A stretch of DNA of 64,000 nucleotides from Natronorubrum tibetense GA33 (GCF_000383975.1 NZ_KB913017.1:3634265-3698264); one strand, 5' to 3'; shown: positions 1 through 9,626, counted from the first letter of the stretch. The notes: generated by a model not told the origin, from the sequence alone. Made by a program: numbers and translations.

Positions 1-2
1 GC

Positions 3-2351
3 GTCTCGTCGGGCAGCAGCCACCGCAAGTCCTCCTCGATCGTCGGGGAGACGATGGGTGATTACCACCCCCACGGTGACAGCGCGATCTACGACACCCT
101 GGTCCGACTGGCCCAGGACTTCTCGATGCGCTATCCCCTCGTAGACGGGCAGGGGAACTTCGGCTCGATGGACGGCGATCCCGCCGCAGCGCCTCGATAC
201 ACTGAGGCGCGGATGGCCCCCGTCGCCGAAGAGTTGCTCGAGGACATCGACAAGGACACGGTCGACTTCTCGGCGAACTACGACGACCGCCTGCAGGAAC
301 CCGACGTGTTGCCGGCTGCCTTCCCGAACCTGCTGGTCAACGGCTCCTCGGGGATCGCGGTCGGGATGTCGACGAACATCCCGCCGCACAATCTTGGCGA
401 GGTGATCGACGCGACGATCGAGTTGATCGACAACCCCGACGCGACGGTGGAGGACCTGATGGAGCACGTCAAGGGTCCCGACTTCCCGACCGGCGCGAAC
501 ATCGTCGGACGGGACGCCATCTACTCGGCGTACAAGACCGGCCGCGGACGCGTTCGGGTCCGCGCCGAGTTTGAGGTCGAGGAGTGGAAAAAAGACCGCG
601 AACGGATCGTCATCACCGAACTTCCCTATCAGGCGAACAAGGCCCGAATGGTCGAGCGCATCGCCGAGGACGTCAACGAGGGCCTGATCGAGGGGGTCTC
701 GGACCTGCGCGACGAGTCCGACCGCGACGGCGTCCGCGTCGTCGTCGAGTGTAAACGCGGCGCGAACGTCGAGGTCGTCAAAAACCGACTGCTCGAGAAC
801 CATCTCGAGAAAACGTTCGGCGTCATCAACCTCGCGCTGGTCGACGGCCAGCCCCAGGTGCTCTCGCTTCGAGAGACGCTCGAGGAGTACGTCGCCCACC
901 GACGCGAGGTCGTCCGCCGCCGTAGCGAGTACGATCTCGAGGAAGCCGAAGACCGCGCCCACATCTTAGAAGGCCGGCTGACGGCCGTCGAGAACGCCGA
1001 CGACGTGGTCGAACTGATCCGCAACAGCGAGGACCGCTCCGCTGCAAGAGAGGCCTTACAGGAGGCGTACGACTTCTCGGAGGCCCAGTCCGAGCATATC
1101 GTCCGGATGCAACTCGGCAGCCTCACTTCGATGGAGACCGCCGAGATCGAAGACGAGTACGAGGAGGTCCAGGCCGAAATCGAACGCCTGACGAGTATCC
1201 TCGAGAGCGAGCAGGAACTGCTCGGCGTCATCAAGGACGAACTCCGCGAGATCAAAGACGAGTATGCCGATGACCGTCGTACCTCGATCGTCGAGGACCA
1301 GGGGACGGTCACCCACGAGGACCTCATCCCGGAGGAGGAGGTCTTCGTCGTCATGACCGAAGACGACTACGTCAAGCGGATGCCAATCGAGAACTTCGAT
1401 CCCCAGGGCCGGGGCGGCAAGGGGATCATCGGCGCGGACGTCAAGGACGACGACCGCGTCACGACGGTGTTCCGGGCGAACACCCACGACTACCTGCTCT
1501 GTTTCACCAATCAGGGCAAAGTCTACCAGCTCAAGACCTACGAGATCCCCGAGATGGGCCGCACCGCTCGAGGGAAATCGGCGGTCAACATCCTCGATCT
1601 CGACCCCGGCGAAGATATCACGGCGATCGTCGACACCGACGCCTTCGGCGAGGACGAGTACGTAACCATGGCGACCCGCCACGGGTACGTCAAGCGAACC
1701 ACCGGCGACGACTTCGAGAACATCCGGACGACCGGGATTATCGCGGCCGACTTAGAGGAGGGCGACGAACTGGTCGACGTCGAAGTCACCGACGGCTCGC
1801 AGGATCTGGTCATCGCGACGGAAGGCGGGATGACGATCCGGTTCGACGAGAGCGAAGTCCGCTCGATGGGACGAAACGCCCGCGGGGTCAATGGGATCAA
1901 ACTGCAAGAGGACGACGCGGTCGCCGGACTGGTCGCGACCGACGAAGAGGACGGACAGGCGCTGTTGACCGTCACCCGAAACGGGTACGGGAAACGGACT
2001 CGGCTCTCCGAGTACCGCACGCAGTCCCGGTACGGAAAGGGCCTGATCGACATCAAGACGGGCGAGCGAAACGGTCCCGTGACGGCCGTCAAAGCCGTCG
2101 ATGACGACGACCAACTCGTCATGATGAGCGAGCGCGGCCAGATCGTCCGCACCCGCGTCGACGAAATCTCCGAAGTCGGACGGAACACGATGGGCGTGAT
2201 CGTGATGGCCGTCGAGGACGGCGACGCGGTTGCCAGCGTCGACGACATTCCGGCGGCCGCGGCAGCCGACGCCGAGGCAGACGACGGTGACGAGGCAAAC
2301 GACGAAGTCGAGGCGGACGGCGAAGTCGAGGCGGACGGCGACGAAAACTGA
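3..2351 (+). CDS. gyrA: DNA gyrase subunit A (5' part outside the window)
   Basis: Type IIA topoisomerase subunit that breaks and rejoins DNA; with GyrB it introduces negative supercoils. The reading frame is open from base 3, so the gene begins before the window; the first visible Met at 54 is internal ([14 protein letters not shown] is a conserved core motif). The active-site Tyr sits in PRYTEARM (codon at 198). The coiled-coil linker follows, then the C-terminal beta-pinwheel with a GyrA-box-like QGRGGKG (about 1400-1430), which favours gyrase over topoisomerase IV. The last 30 residues are an Asp/Glu-rich halophilic tail. gyrB would be expected just upstream. A T-run at about 2375 may be the terminator. 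Confidence 0.97.
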   Translation, partial: VSSGSSHRKSSSIVGETMGDYHPHGDSAIYDTLVRLAQDFSMRYPLVDGQGNFGSMDGDPAAAPRYTEARMAPVAEELLEDIDKDTVDFSANYDDRLQEPDVLPAAFPNLLVNGSSGIAVGMSTNIPPHNLGEVIDATIELIDNPDATVEDLMEHVKGPDFPTGANIVGRDAIYSAYKTGRGRVRVRAEFEVEEWKKDRERIVITELPYQANKARMVERIAEDVNEGLIEGVSDLRDESDRDGVRVVVECKRGANVEVVKNRLLENHLEKTFGVINLALVDGQPQVLSLRETLEEYVAHRREVVRRRSEYDLEEAEDRAHILEGRLTAVENADDVVELIRNSEDRSAAREALQEAYDFSEAQSEHIVRMQLGSLTSMETAEIEDEYEEVQAEIERLTSILESEQELLGVIKDELREIKDEYADDRRTSIVEDQGTVTHEDLIPEEEVFVVMTEDDYVKRMPIENFDPQGRGGKGIIGADVKDDDRVTTVFRANTHDYLLCFTNQGKVYQLKTYEIPEMGRTARGKSAVNILDLDPGEDITAIVDTDAFGEDEYVTMATRHGYVKRTTGDDFENIRTTGIIAADLEEGDELVDVEVTDGSQDLVIATEGGMTIRFDESEVRSMGRNARGVNGIKLQEDDAVAGLVATDEEDGQALLTVTRNGYGKRTRLSEYRTQSRYGKGLIDIKTGERNGPVTAVKAVDDDDQLVMMSERGQIVRTRVDEISEVGRNTMGVIVMAVEDGDAVASVDDIPAAAAADAEADDGDEANDEVEADGEVEADGDEN

Positions 2352-2362
2352 GCGGCCCGCAG

Positions 2363-2380
2363 CAATTTTTTGCGTGTCGA
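2363..2380 (+). terminator. Probable T-rich terminator after gyrA
   Basis: A run of six T (AATTTTTTG) lies about 20 bases after the gyrA stop. Short T-runs without a strong hairpin commonly end archaeal transcripts. The neighbouring gene converges from the other side. Confidence 0.4.
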
Positions 2381-2468
2381 AGCGCCGTCGAGCACAGTAG
2401 GCGAGCGGAGCGTCGGTGGATACTCTCGAGTACGGGGTAAGTTATGAAGAGTCGAAACTGTGGGCGAC

Positions 2469-3002
2469 TCAGTGTGCAGGCTCTTCGGCAGGCGCGACCA
2501 TGTCTTCGATCCGCAGGATGAGAATGTTGTTGGTGTCGTCCTTGCCGTCGACGCGGCCCTCGATGACCAGTTTCGACAGCGGCGTCGGGCCGACGGTGAC
2601 CGAATCGTCCTCGTGAATCTCGCCCATCGAGCCCTGCATGTGAATCTCGGCGCGGCAGAGTTCGGGGTGGTGGACGCTCGAGAGATCGATCTCCTCGACG
2701 ATGACGTCCTGGACGGGGTTACCCTCGTGCTCGAGCGGGACGGAGGCCGGATCGTCCATCTGCTGGATCTCGAGGGCCTCGTAGGCTGCGGCGGTCGGCT
2801 TGTAGCCACCTTTCGGGCCTGGTACACCCTCGACCAGCTGCAAGGCCTTGAGACTCTGCATCTGGTTGCGGATCGTTCCGGGGTTCCGGTCGACCTGGTC
2901 GGCGATATCCTCGCCTTTGATTGCGGATTCGGACTCCTTGTGGAGATTCGTCAATGCGCGGAGGATCTTCTTCTGGCTGGGGGTGAGTTCGATGGATGAC
3001 AT
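2469..3002 (-). CDS. Winged-helix transcriptional regulator with uncharacterised C-terminal domain
   Basis: 177 aa. Residues 1-70 form a winged helix-turn-helix (LTPSQKKILRAL, then DQVDRNPGTIRNQMQSLKAL and GPKGGYKPT). This N-terminus closely resembles that of archaeal HTH-CBS regulators, but no CBS repeats follow. The remaining 100 residues (VQDVIVEEIDLSSVHHPELCRAEIHM and on) form a compact beta-rich domain of unknown ligand. It converges on gyrA. Target genes cannot be told from the sequence; a role as a DNA-binding regulator is secure, the rest is not. Confidence 0.8.
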   Translation of the reverse strand: MSSIELTPSQKKILRALTNLHKESESAIKGEDIADQVDRNPGTIRNQMQSLKALQLVEGVPGPKGGYKPTAAAYEALEIQQMDDPASVPLEHEGNPVQDVIVEEIDLSSVHHPELCRAEIHMQGSMGEIHEDDSVTVGPTPLSKLVIEGRVDGKDDTNNILILRIEDMVAPAEEPAH

Positions 3003-3142
3003 ACTTTATTGTTCGTAATTGATTTCCTTAAACCCGACGGGTACGCCGGGCTGATATGCTCAGATTTTGCTGTTTGAACCAGCCATAGTAAGGCGTTTGG
3101 ATTTGTCATCCGCCGCTCGCTCCGGCCGACGATGCTCGGCGA

Positions 3143-4075
3143 TTACGTCGGAACCAGCCAGCCCTCGAGGACCACGTCGGTGAGCACGTCCTCGAGGAGG
3201 AACATCAGGACGAAGCCGAACGAAAACGTCGCGGCGTTGACTCGGGTGATGACGGCTTCGGCATCGAATCGGATGAGTTCCGCGACCTCGATGAGCACCT
3301 GGAGGATCGCACCGATCGCGATGGCGTAGAACAGGACCGCGAGCAGATTGGACTGGGCGAAGCTGCCGACCCAGCCGCCGAGAATAACGGTGCCCCCCGC
3401 GATGGCACCCATCGCGACGAAGTGATACAGCGGGGGCGTCGCCCTGTCGCGAGCGACGGCGGCGACGATGGTCGGGCCCTCCATCACGTTGTGCATCACG
3501 AACGCCAGAACGAGCAACATCACCAGCGACGCGTCACCGGCCACGTAGGCGACGCCGATGCCGAGCCCTTCCCCGAGACTGTGGAGGCCGAGCGCGAGCG
3601 CGACCAGATAGGCGATCTCGAGGCCGCTTTTTTGTTGGTCGGCCATCTTGCGCTGGCGCCACTCGCTGGCAGCGTACATGACGAGGAACGTCCCCCCGAC
3701 GCCGACGATGGCCAGCGCGGCAGCGAGACCGGTACTCTCGGCGGCAGCGCTGTACTCGAAGACCTCTTCGGTCATCTCGACGGCGATGAACACGAGGACA
3801 CCGGCAGCGAGCGCCATGAAGGCGTGTAAATACCGCGGATCGAGATTGCGAATAAACGGGAACCAGAGCATCCCAATCAACACCGGAATGATACCGGCAA
3901 TCGCCCCGATTATCGTCAGCATCCAGAGCATATCGGCCGTGCTCGCTTCGTCCACGCTTCCGAGGTCGCCGAACGGCGAAGTGAGATAGAGCGCTCCGAA
4001 AATCGCCCCGAATACGAGGAGAGGACCGATCGCTAACAGCCAGCGAGGCAGGTCGTGTATCGACCGATCCGTCAT
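3143..4075 (-). CDS. ZIP-family divalent metal transporter
   Basis: 310 aa, about eight membrane segments. It carries the paired ZIP metal-site motifs in the middle helices: HSLGEGLGIG (H165, E169) and HNVMEG (H195, N196, E199). ZIP proteins carry Zn, Fe or Mn into the cytoplasm; the substrate here is not certain. A purine-rich ribosome-binding site (GGAGGTGA) lies 8-15 bases before the ATG. The promoter holds an inverted repeat just after the TATA box that also occurs before the adjacent DtxR-type repressor gene, so metal-dependent repression by that neighbour is likely. Mn or Fe would fit that regulator family better than Zn; this is inference. Confidence 0.9.
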   Translation of the reverse strand: MTDRSIHDLPRWLLAIGPLLVFGAIFGALYLTSPFGDLGSVDEASTADMLWMLTIIGAIAGIIPVLIGMLWFPFIRNLDPRYLHAFMALAAGVLVFIAVEMTEEVFEYSAAAESTGLAAALAIVGVGGTFLVMYAASEWRQRKMADQQKSGLEIAYLVALALGLHSLGEGLGIGVAYVAGDASLVMLLVLAFVMHNVMEGPTIVAAVARDRATPPLYHFVAMGAIAGGTVILGGWVGSFAQSNLLAVLFYAIAIGAILQVLIEVAELIRFDAEAVITRVNAATFSFGFVLMFLLEDVLTDVVLEGWLVPT

Positions 4076-4126
4076 CGCAAACCGTCACCTCCAGAAACAC
4101 AAACTCGAGTCGTCATTACACAGTTA

Positions 4127-4150
4127 TTAGGTCCGTCTAAACTTATACCT
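4127..4150 (-). promoter_or_regulatory. ZIP gene promoter with overlapping putative metal-repressor operator
   Basis: On the minus strand a TATA-like GGTATAAG (about 4141-4149) is followed directly by the inverted repeat TTAG-N6-CTAA (4127-4140). A repressor bound here would block the initiation region. The same arrangement with closely matching sequence lies before the DtxR-family gene at 4922-4935. Confidence 0.6.
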
Positions 4151-4167
4151 TTTCCACGCGCTTTCCG

Positions 4168-4182
4168 TTAGATCGAATCTAA
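4168..4182. promoter_or_regulatory. Palindrome TTAGAT-CGA-ATCTAA, second putative repressor site
   Basis: A perfect 6-3-6 inverted repeat in the gap between the ZIP gene and the DtxR-family gene, upstream of the ZIP TATA box. It keeps the TTAG...CTAA ends of the two promoter sites, with a 7-base centre instead of 6. Confidence 0.45.
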
Positions 4183-4228
4183 ACAAAATTCTCGATCGGC
4201 TTCTTGTAGGAATATGGTCCGTCTCGTA

Positions 4229-4909
4229 CTATTGTTCGACCTCTGCCCCTCGAGCCACGCGCACGTGGTGTGCGACGGCGTCGGGGAGCGAGACCGATTC
4301 GTCGTGCTCGCTCGAGCGCGCGGTGATCATCCCGAACGGTGCGACCTCGACGATCTCGAGTTCGACGCCGGGTTCGACGCCGTGGTCGGCCAGATAGGAG
4401 AGGACGTCCGCGTCGCGGTCGGCAACCTCCTCGACGACGACGACGTCGCCCTCCTCGAACTCGGTGACGGATTTGCCATCGGGACGCTCCGGCGGCTCGA
4501 GGTCGGCGCTGGGGATCGGCGAGCCGTGGGGGTCGACCGTCGGCTGGCCCAGCGCGTCCGCGACGCGGGCCTCGAAATCCTCGCTGATGTGGTGTTCGAG
4601 CCGGTCAGCCTCCTCGTGGACCTCCGCCCAGTCGTAGTCTAAGTGTTCGGTGAGGTAGGCCTCGAGCAGCCGATGGTGGCGGACGACCTCGAGGGCGACG
4701 GTCTCGCCCTCGTCGGTCAGCGTGACGCCGCGGTACTTCTCGCGGTCGACGAAGCCCCGTTCCTCGAGTTTGTCGAGCATGCTCGTGACGGTTGGCGACG
4801 TGACATCCAACTCCTCGGCGATAGCCGACGTCTTGATGCGCTCGTCAGTCTCGCGCTGGAGCTGGTAGATCGCCTTGAGGTAGTCTTCCATCACGTCGCT
4901 CAGCATCAT
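4229..4909 (-). CDS. DtxR/SirR/MntR-family metal-dependent transcriptional repressor
   Basis: 226 aa with the full three-domain layout of the family: winged helix (1-60; SAIAEELDVTSPTVTSMLDKLEERGFV), metal-binding and dimerisation domain (about 61-140; metal ligands in EVVRHHRLLE and HEEADRLEHHIS), and a C-terminal FeoA/SH3-like domain (about 150-226). Such proteins sense Fe(II) or Mn(II) and repress uptake genes when the metal is abundant. It follows the ZIP transporter locus in the same orientation, and a TTAG-N6-CTAA site sits in its own promoter, suggesting autoregulation. Two ATG codons in a row start the gene; the first is listed. Confidence 0.92.
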   Translation of the reverse strand: MMLSDVMEDYLKAIYQLQRETDERIKTSAIAEELDVTSPTVTSMLDKLEERGFVDREKYRGVTLTDEGETVALEVVRHHRLLEAYLTEHLDYDWAEVHEEADRLEHHISEDFEARVADALGQPTVDPHGSPIPSADLEPPERPDGKSVTEFEEGDVVVVEEVADRDADVLSYLADHGVEPGVELEIVEVAPFGMITARSSEHDESVSLPDAVAHHVRVARGAEVEQ

Positions 4910-4921
4910 CTTGTTCGAGGT

Positions 4922-4945
4922 TTAGCCCCGTCTAACCCTAAATCT
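4922..4945 (-). promoter_or_regulatory. Putative autoregulatory operator and promoter of the DtxR-family gene
   Basis: TTAG-N6-CTAA at 4922-4935, 12 bases before the start codon and next to an AT-rich TATA-like element (GATTTAGGG on the minus strand). It matches the ZIP-promoter site in 8 fixed positions and in a shared CCGT centre. Confidence 0.55.
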
Positions 4946-4995
4946 GTCGCCGTCTCGATCGTCAGCATCAAATCGCCCCGTCGTAAACTGGACGT

Positions 4996-5916
4996 ATGGG
5001 CACGACTGTCAGAATTATCGGTGCGCCGATGGACTACGGCGCGGATCGCCGCGGAGTCGACATGGGACCGTCCGCTATCCGGTATGCGGGACTGGCCGAC
5101 AGACTCGAGCGGGCGGGGGTCGATCCGATCGACGCGGGAGACCTCGATATCCCGCGGGCCGAAGAACGGGACCCGGACGCCGGCGGCCCGAATCGGGGGA
5201 ACGCGAAGTTCCTCCGGGAGGTCGAAGACGTCTGTACGCGCCTGAGCGATCGCGTCGCGCAGACGCTCGCCAACGGCGAATTCCCGCTCGTCGTCGGCGG
5301 CGACCACTCGGTTGCCATCGGATCGATGCACGGTGCCGCTCGAGACGCCGACCTCGGCGCGATCTGGTTCGACGCCCACGCCGACCTGAACACGCCGGAG
5401 ACCTCGCCCAGCGGAAACGTCCACGGGATGCCCCTCGCCGCGACGCTCGGCCACGGCGCGTTCGCGGAGATGGAGTGGGCCACCGCGCCCCGCGTCCGAG
5501 AGGAGTCGATCGCGTACGTCGGCCTTCGCAGTATCGATGAGCGCGAACGCGAACTCGTCCGAGAAAGCGAGATGACGGCGTTTACGATGGCCGATATCGA
5601 CGAACGCGGCATGACGGCCGTCGTCGAGGACGCACTCGACGTCGCAACGGACGGCACCGACGGCGTCCACGTCAGTCTCGATCTCGACTGGCTCGACCCC
5701 AAAGCGGCCCCCGGCGTCGGGACGCCCGTCCGCGGCGGCGTCACCTATCGGGAAGCCCACGCCGCACTCGAGACGGTCTCCGAGCGACACGATAGCGAGG
5801 GAGTCCTCCGATCGATGGATGTCGTGGAAGTAAACCCGATCCTCGACGAAGGGAACGAAACGGCGACGCTCGGGGCCGAACTGACCGCGAGCGCGTTCGG
5901 AAACCGAATCCTCTGA
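4996..5916 (+). CDS. Arginase (ureohydrolase family)
   Basis: 306 aa. Hydrolyses L-arginine to ornithine and urea with a di-manganese centre. All metal ligands are visible: GGDHS (H104), DAHAD (D126, H128, D130) and SLDLD (D229, D231). The signature after DAHAD, LNTPETSPSGNVHG, is the arginase version rather than that of agmatinase or formiminoglutamase. Divergent from the metal repressor with only about 85 bases between start codons; since the enzyme needs Mn, shared metal control is conceivable but not shown. It would feed arginine catabolism. Confidence 0.9.
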   Translation: MGTTVRIIGAPMDYGADRRGVDMGPSAIRYAGLADRLERAGVDPIDAGDLDIPRAEERDPDAGGPNRGNAKFLREVEDVCTRLSDRVAQTLANGEFPLVVGGDHSVAIGSMHGAARDADLGAIWFDAHADLNTPETSPSGNVHGMPLAATLGHGAFAEMEWATAPRVREESIAYVGLRSIDERERELVRESEMTAFTMADIDERGMTAVVEDALDVATDGTDGVHVSLDLDWLDPKAAPGVGTPVRGGVTYREAHAALETVSERHDSEGVLRSMDVVEVNPILDEGNETATLGAELTASAFGNRIL

Positions 5917-6033
5917 ACTCGGAACCTGTCAGGAGCTCGATTTTCCGGAGGGCGTACACTGAGGGGTGAGAACACGCCACAACTTGATGCGCGTTCCAAC
6001 ACCTTTGTATCGTAGTGTATCTGACTGTCGAAT

Positions 6034-7188
6034 ATGACTGAGAACGTCGTCGTGCTCGGCGCGGGCTATGCCGGTGCTGGTGCGATCAACAAGCTCCAAT
6101 CGGAGCTCGGGGGCAACGCGCGGCTAACGTGGATCGCAGACGTCGACTATCATCTCGTCTTGCACGAATCTCACCGCGTGATCCGTGATCCGGATGTCCG
6201 TTCGGACATCACGTTCCCGGTCGAAGACATCGCCGACCCGTCGACTCGGTTCATCCAGGACGAAGTCACCGGCCTCGACGTCGACGAGCAGGTCGTCGAA
6301 CTCGCCGACACCGACGACGTCGACTACGACTACGTCCTCGTCGGCCTCGGCAGCCAGACCGCCTACTACGGCATCCCCGGTCTCGAGGACCACTCGCTGA
6401 CCCTGAAGAGCCTCGACGACGCCCTCGAGATTCACGAGGCCGTCAAAGAAGCCAGTCAGGCCGCAACCCGCGGCGAACCCGCACAGGTCGTCATCGGCGG
6501 TGCCGGTCTCTCGGGCATCCAGACCGCCGGCGAAATCGCCGAGTTCCGCGACAACCACCGCGCGCCGATCGAAATCCACCTCGTCGAGGCGCTCGAGGAA
6601 ATCTTCCCCGGTAACGATCCGGAAGTACAGCAGGCGCTGCGCGACCTGCTCGAGGAGGCTGGCGTCCAGATCCACACGGACGACCCGATTACGGAAGCGA
6701 AGGAAGACGTCATCGAGTTCGACGAGGGCGAACCGCTCGAGCACGACGTGCTCGTCTGGACTGGCGGCATCACGGGTCGCGACGCGATGGACGACGTCGA
6801 CCTCGATAACGAACACAACCGCGTGAACACGGAAGCGAACTTCCAGACCTCCGACGAGCGCGTCTTCGCCATCGGCGACTCGGCGATCATCGACCAGGGC
6901 GACCGGCCCGCACCGCCGACCGCACAGGCCGCCTGGCAAGCCGCCGAGGTTGCCGGCGAGAACATCTCGCGTGCCATCGAGAACCGTCCCCTCAAGACCT
7001 GGGAGTACAACGACAAAGGGACCGTCGTCTCCGTCGGCGAGAAAGCAGTCGCTCACGACGTGCAGATGCTCCCCGTCGACACCTTTGGCGGCTTCCCCGC
7101 GAAGAACCTGAAAAAGATGATCGCCGCCCGTTGGATTGCGGACATCACCTCCTGGAACGTCGCCCGCAAGTCCTGGTCGTCGCTATAA
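6034..7188 (+). CDS. ndh: Type II NADH dehydrogenase-like FAD oxidoreductase
   Basis: 384 aa. Two Rossmann folds: FAD-binding VVVLGAGYAGAGA at residues 5-17 and NAD-binding VVIGGAGLSGIQTAGE at 152-167. The C-terminal FAD signature ERVFAIGDSA lies near 275-285. This is the disulfide-oxidoreductase fold of single-subunit, non-proton-pumping NADH:quinone oxidoreductases, which pass electrons from NADH into the membrane quinone pool. The C-terminus has an amphipathic, Lys/Trp-containing stretch (KNLKKMIAARWIADITSW) suited to membrane attachment. Monocistronic. A sulfide:quinone reductase is less likely because the characteristic paired cysteines are absent. Confidence 0.85.
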   Translation: MTENVVVLGAGYAGAGAINKLQSELGGNARLTWIADVDYHLVLHESHRVIRDPDVRSDITFPVEDIADPSTRFIQDEVTGLDVDEQVVELADTDDVDYDYVLVGLGSQTAYYGIPGLEDHSLTLKSLDDALEIHEAVKEASQAATRGEPAQVVIGGAGLSGIQTAGEIAEFRDNHRAPIEIHLVEALEEIFPGNDPEVQQALRDLLEEAGVQIHTDDPITEAKEDVIEFDEGEPLEHDVLVWTGGITGRDAMDDVDLDNEHNRVNTEANFQTSDERVFAIGDSAIIDQGDRPAPPTAQAAWQAAEVAGENISRAIENRPLKTWEYNDKGTVVSVGEKAVAHDVQMLPVDTFGGFPAKNLKKMIAARWIADITSWNVARKSWSSL

Positions 7189-7293
7189 GCCGGCCACGCC
7201 CCAGTTTCGAGCGCTCGAGTCGATCTTTTCACAGGCCTGGTGGATCCCTTGCGTTGATACCGTCTACACGTACCGTAGGGTACGCGCGCCGCC

Positions 7294-7950
7294 TCAGAAG
7301 CGTCCGTCGAGATAGCTCCGTGCGAGCGTCGCCTCCGCCTTCCGCAGGTGGTCGCCGGCCGTACTCGTCGCGATTCCCAACTCGTCCGCGATGTCGCTTA
7401 TGGTCCCCTCACGTGGGATTTCGTAGTAGCCGACTCGCTCGGCGGCCGCCACCGTCGCTCGCTGTCGCTCGGTCAGTCCGATACGACCGTCGGTCGGCCC
7501 CATCGAAGTCACGGCCTCGAGTTCGACGGCGAACCCGTCGGGGAGTTCGTCCACGACGGTATCGACGTCAGCGGCGGTTCCCAACACCTGTATCGTGAGC
7601 CGACCACCAGGGAGGAACGTGACCGGCGGCACGGCGACGAGGTTCGTTGCCGTGAACGCGTTGTACAGCTCCCGATCGCTCTCTGTGGGAGTATCCCTGA
7701 CGTAGAGATACAGTTCGCCGGCCCGACCGTCTACCAGTTCGTACTCGCGGATCGACGCCGTCTCTCGGAGCGCGCGCTCGTATACGTCACGGTCGGCGAG
7801 CACGCGAAACACCAGCGCGATGCGCTGCTCGCCCGTGACGTTCCACTCGAGTAGCTCGCTCCGGTGAACCGCCTCGTGGTCGTCGATCAATCGATGCATC
7901 GGATGTTGGGCCCACTCTGGCATCCGGATCGCCACTGTAAACGAACGCAT
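7294..7950 (-). CDS. Bacterio-opsin-activator (Bat)-type HTH regulator
   Basis: 218 aa. The C-terminal 60 residues are the HTH_10 domain of Bat-like haloarchaeal regulators: LTERQRATVAAAERVGYYEIPR, then ISDIADELGIATSTAGDHLRKAE. The N-terminal 150 residues form a beta-rich domain seen in many short Bat relatives, without a recognisable PAS or GAF domain. Divergent from the P450 gene, with 82 bases between starts and a shared TATA-like element, so it is a good candidate to control that gene. Its own mRNA would start at or beside the ATG. Confidence 0.88.
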   Translation of the reverse strand: MRSFTVAIRMPEWAQHPMHRLIDDHEAVHRSELLEWNVTGEQRIALVFRVLADRDVYERALRETASIREYELVDGRAGELYLYVRDTPTESDRELYNAFTATNLVAVPPVTFLPGGRLTIQVLGTAADVDTVVDELPDGFAVELEAVTSMGPTDGRIGLTERQRATVAAAERVGYYEIPREGTISDIADELGIATSTAGDHLRKAEATLARSYLDGRF

Positions 7951-7965
7951 ACCGATACCAACGGG

Positions 7966-7982
7966 TTTAGCTTATAAATAGA
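7966..7982. promoter_or_regulatory. Shared TATA element for the divergent Bat-type regulator and P450 genes
   Basis: TTATAAATA at 7972-7980 reads as a TATA box on both strands. On the minus strand it is about 25 bases from the regulator's ATG (7950), predicting a leaderless transcript. On the plus strand it predicts initiation near 8003, which rules against the GTG at 7994 and supports ATG 8033 as the P450 start. Confidence 0.55.
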
Positions 7983-8032
7983 CGGATAGATCCGTGACAA
8001 CGACGAGGGGTTCGGGCCACCGATCCGCTGCT

Positions 8033-9478
8033 ATGAGCGAGGAGACACGCGCTTCCGCGACGACCGACACCGCGTCCACCGCCGACGATCACGGCGACCC
8101 CAGCAGCGCCGACGGCGACCGAACGGATCGTCCGAAACCGCTGCCGGTAATCGGCAACCTCCACCAGATAACTGGCGACCCGCTCGGATTCTTCGACGCG
8201 GCGCGTGGACACGACCTGCTGCCCTACCGGATGTTCACCGACCAGTGCTACGTCGTCGCCCATCCCGAAGGGGTCCAGGCCGTTCTCGTCGATGACGACG
8301 ACGCGTATCGCAAGGGGGAGATGATGCAACGACAGATCGGGAGCCTCCTCGGCGACGGAATCTTCCTCGCCGAAGAGGGCGACTGGCAGGACCAACGGTC
8401 GACGATGCAACCCGCGTTCTACCGAGAGCGGATCGCCGGCTACGCCGACACAATGACCGAAAAGTCCGCGACGATGGCCGACGGATGGACGGACGGGCAA
8501 GTCGTCGACGTTGCGGAGGTCTCGAGCGAGCTTACCCTCGCCGTTCTCGCGGACACCCTGCTCGGAATCGATCCCGGGTCGGATCGGGACATCGTCGCTC
8601 ACGCGGCGGATGCGATCGCCGCGAGATACGACTCCCGGCGCGTCGGCGCGTTCCTCCCGGAGTGGATCCCCTCGCCGACTAATCGTCGCTACCGGCGGGC
8701 GCTCGCGGATCTTCGCCGGACCATCGATCGGATTATCGACGACCGGCGAACCGCTATCGAGGAGGGGAGCTACTCCGGAACGGATCTCCTATCGATGCTC
8801 ATCGCCGCCACCGCTGACGGCGGTATGGACGACCAGACGCTTCGAGACAACGTCGTCACGTTCCTGTTCGCCGGCCACGAAACGACGGCACTCGGCCTGA
8901 CCTACGCGCTCCACTCGCTCGCGACCGAGCCCGACGAACAGGCGAGCGTTCGGGACGCGGTCGACGAATTTGGCGACCCCGTGATCGATCCGGACGGCGC
9001 GGCTGCACGCGACGCGCTTCCAGCCGTCGATCGCGTCGTCGACGAGACGCTTCGGCTGTATCCGCCGGTACACGTGTTCTTTCGCGAGCCCGCCCGTTCG
9101 GTCGACCTGCTCGACACTCGAGTCCCGGCGGGAACCGTCCTCGCGCTGTCGCCGTGGACGTGCCATCGAGACCCGCGCTGGTGGGAGAACCCCGAGGCGT
9201 TCCGTCCGGATCGCTGGGAGACATCGACGGGAGACGGGAGAAACGGTGGACCGGCGTCGAAGTCGTCTCGTCCGGAGTATGCGTACTTCCCGTTCGGCGG
9301 GGGCCCACGCCACTGTATCGGAATGCGCTTTGCGCTGCTGGAACTCCGACTGACTCTCGCCGTGTTGCTCTCTCAGTACCGGTTCAGTCCGGTCACCGAG
9401 ACGCTGTCTTTTGCCCCGAGCGCGACGCTACAGCCCGACGGGCCGGTTCGACTGCGAGTCGACACTGACTCTCTTTGA
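8033..9478 (+). CDS. Cytochrome P450 monooxygenase
   Basis: 481 aa from ATG 8033; a GTG 39 bases earlier is possible but lies before the predicted transcription start. Heme-thiolate oxygenase. Visible landmarks: I-helix oxygen-activation motif AGHETT, the ExxR motif in ETLRL, and the heme-binding loop FGGGPRHCIG with the axial Cys at about residue 428. No membrane anchor, so it is a soluble class needing a separate ferredoxin and reductase; none is adjacent. Substrate unknown; haloarchaeal P450s of this type resemble CYP families acting on terpenoids or fatty acids, which is inference. Control by the divergent Bat-type gene is plausible. Confidence 0.93.
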   Translation: MSEETRASATTDTASTADDHGDPSSADGDRTDRPKPLPVIGNLHQITGDPLGFFDAARGHDLLPYRMFTDQCYVVAHPEGVQAVLVDDDDAYRKGEMMQRQIGSLLGDGIFLAEEGDWQDQRSTMQPAFYRERIAGYADTMTEKSATMADGWTDGQVVDVAEVSSELTLAVLADTLLGIDPGSDRDIVAHAADAIAARYDSRRVGAFLPEWIPSPTNRRYRRALADLRRTIDRIIDDRRTAIEEGSYSGTDLLSMLIAATADGGMDDQTLRDNVVTFLFAGHETTALGLTYALHSLATEPDEQASVRDAVDEFGDPVIDPDGAAARDALPAVDRVVDETLRLYPPVHVFFREPARSVDLLDTRVPAGTVLALSPWTCHRDPRWWENPEAFRPDRWETSTGDGRNGGPASKSSRPEYAYFPFGGGPRHCIGMRFALLELRLTLAVLLSQYRFSPVTETLSFAPSATLQPDGPVRLRVDTDSL

Positions 9479-9626
9479 GACGACCGCCACGTTCAGGTCG
9501 GATTCAGCGAGGTCGACACTTTTCAGGCGATGCGACGCCCGGGATCGCTCCAGCCAGGTTGATCGCGGCCGAATCCGGTCGTGTTCGACTGGACGGAACC
9601 GTCTCTGCTCGCGTTCGCGCTCCGTC

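Noticed and set aside
4168-4182. Palindrome as a rho-independent terminator
   Set aside because: The stem is AT-rich and 6 bases long, with no T-run; its TTAG...CTAA ends match the operator set instead.
7994-8032. GTG 7994 as start of the P450
   Set aside because: It lies upstream of the transcription start predicted from the only TATA box; the added residues are not family-like.
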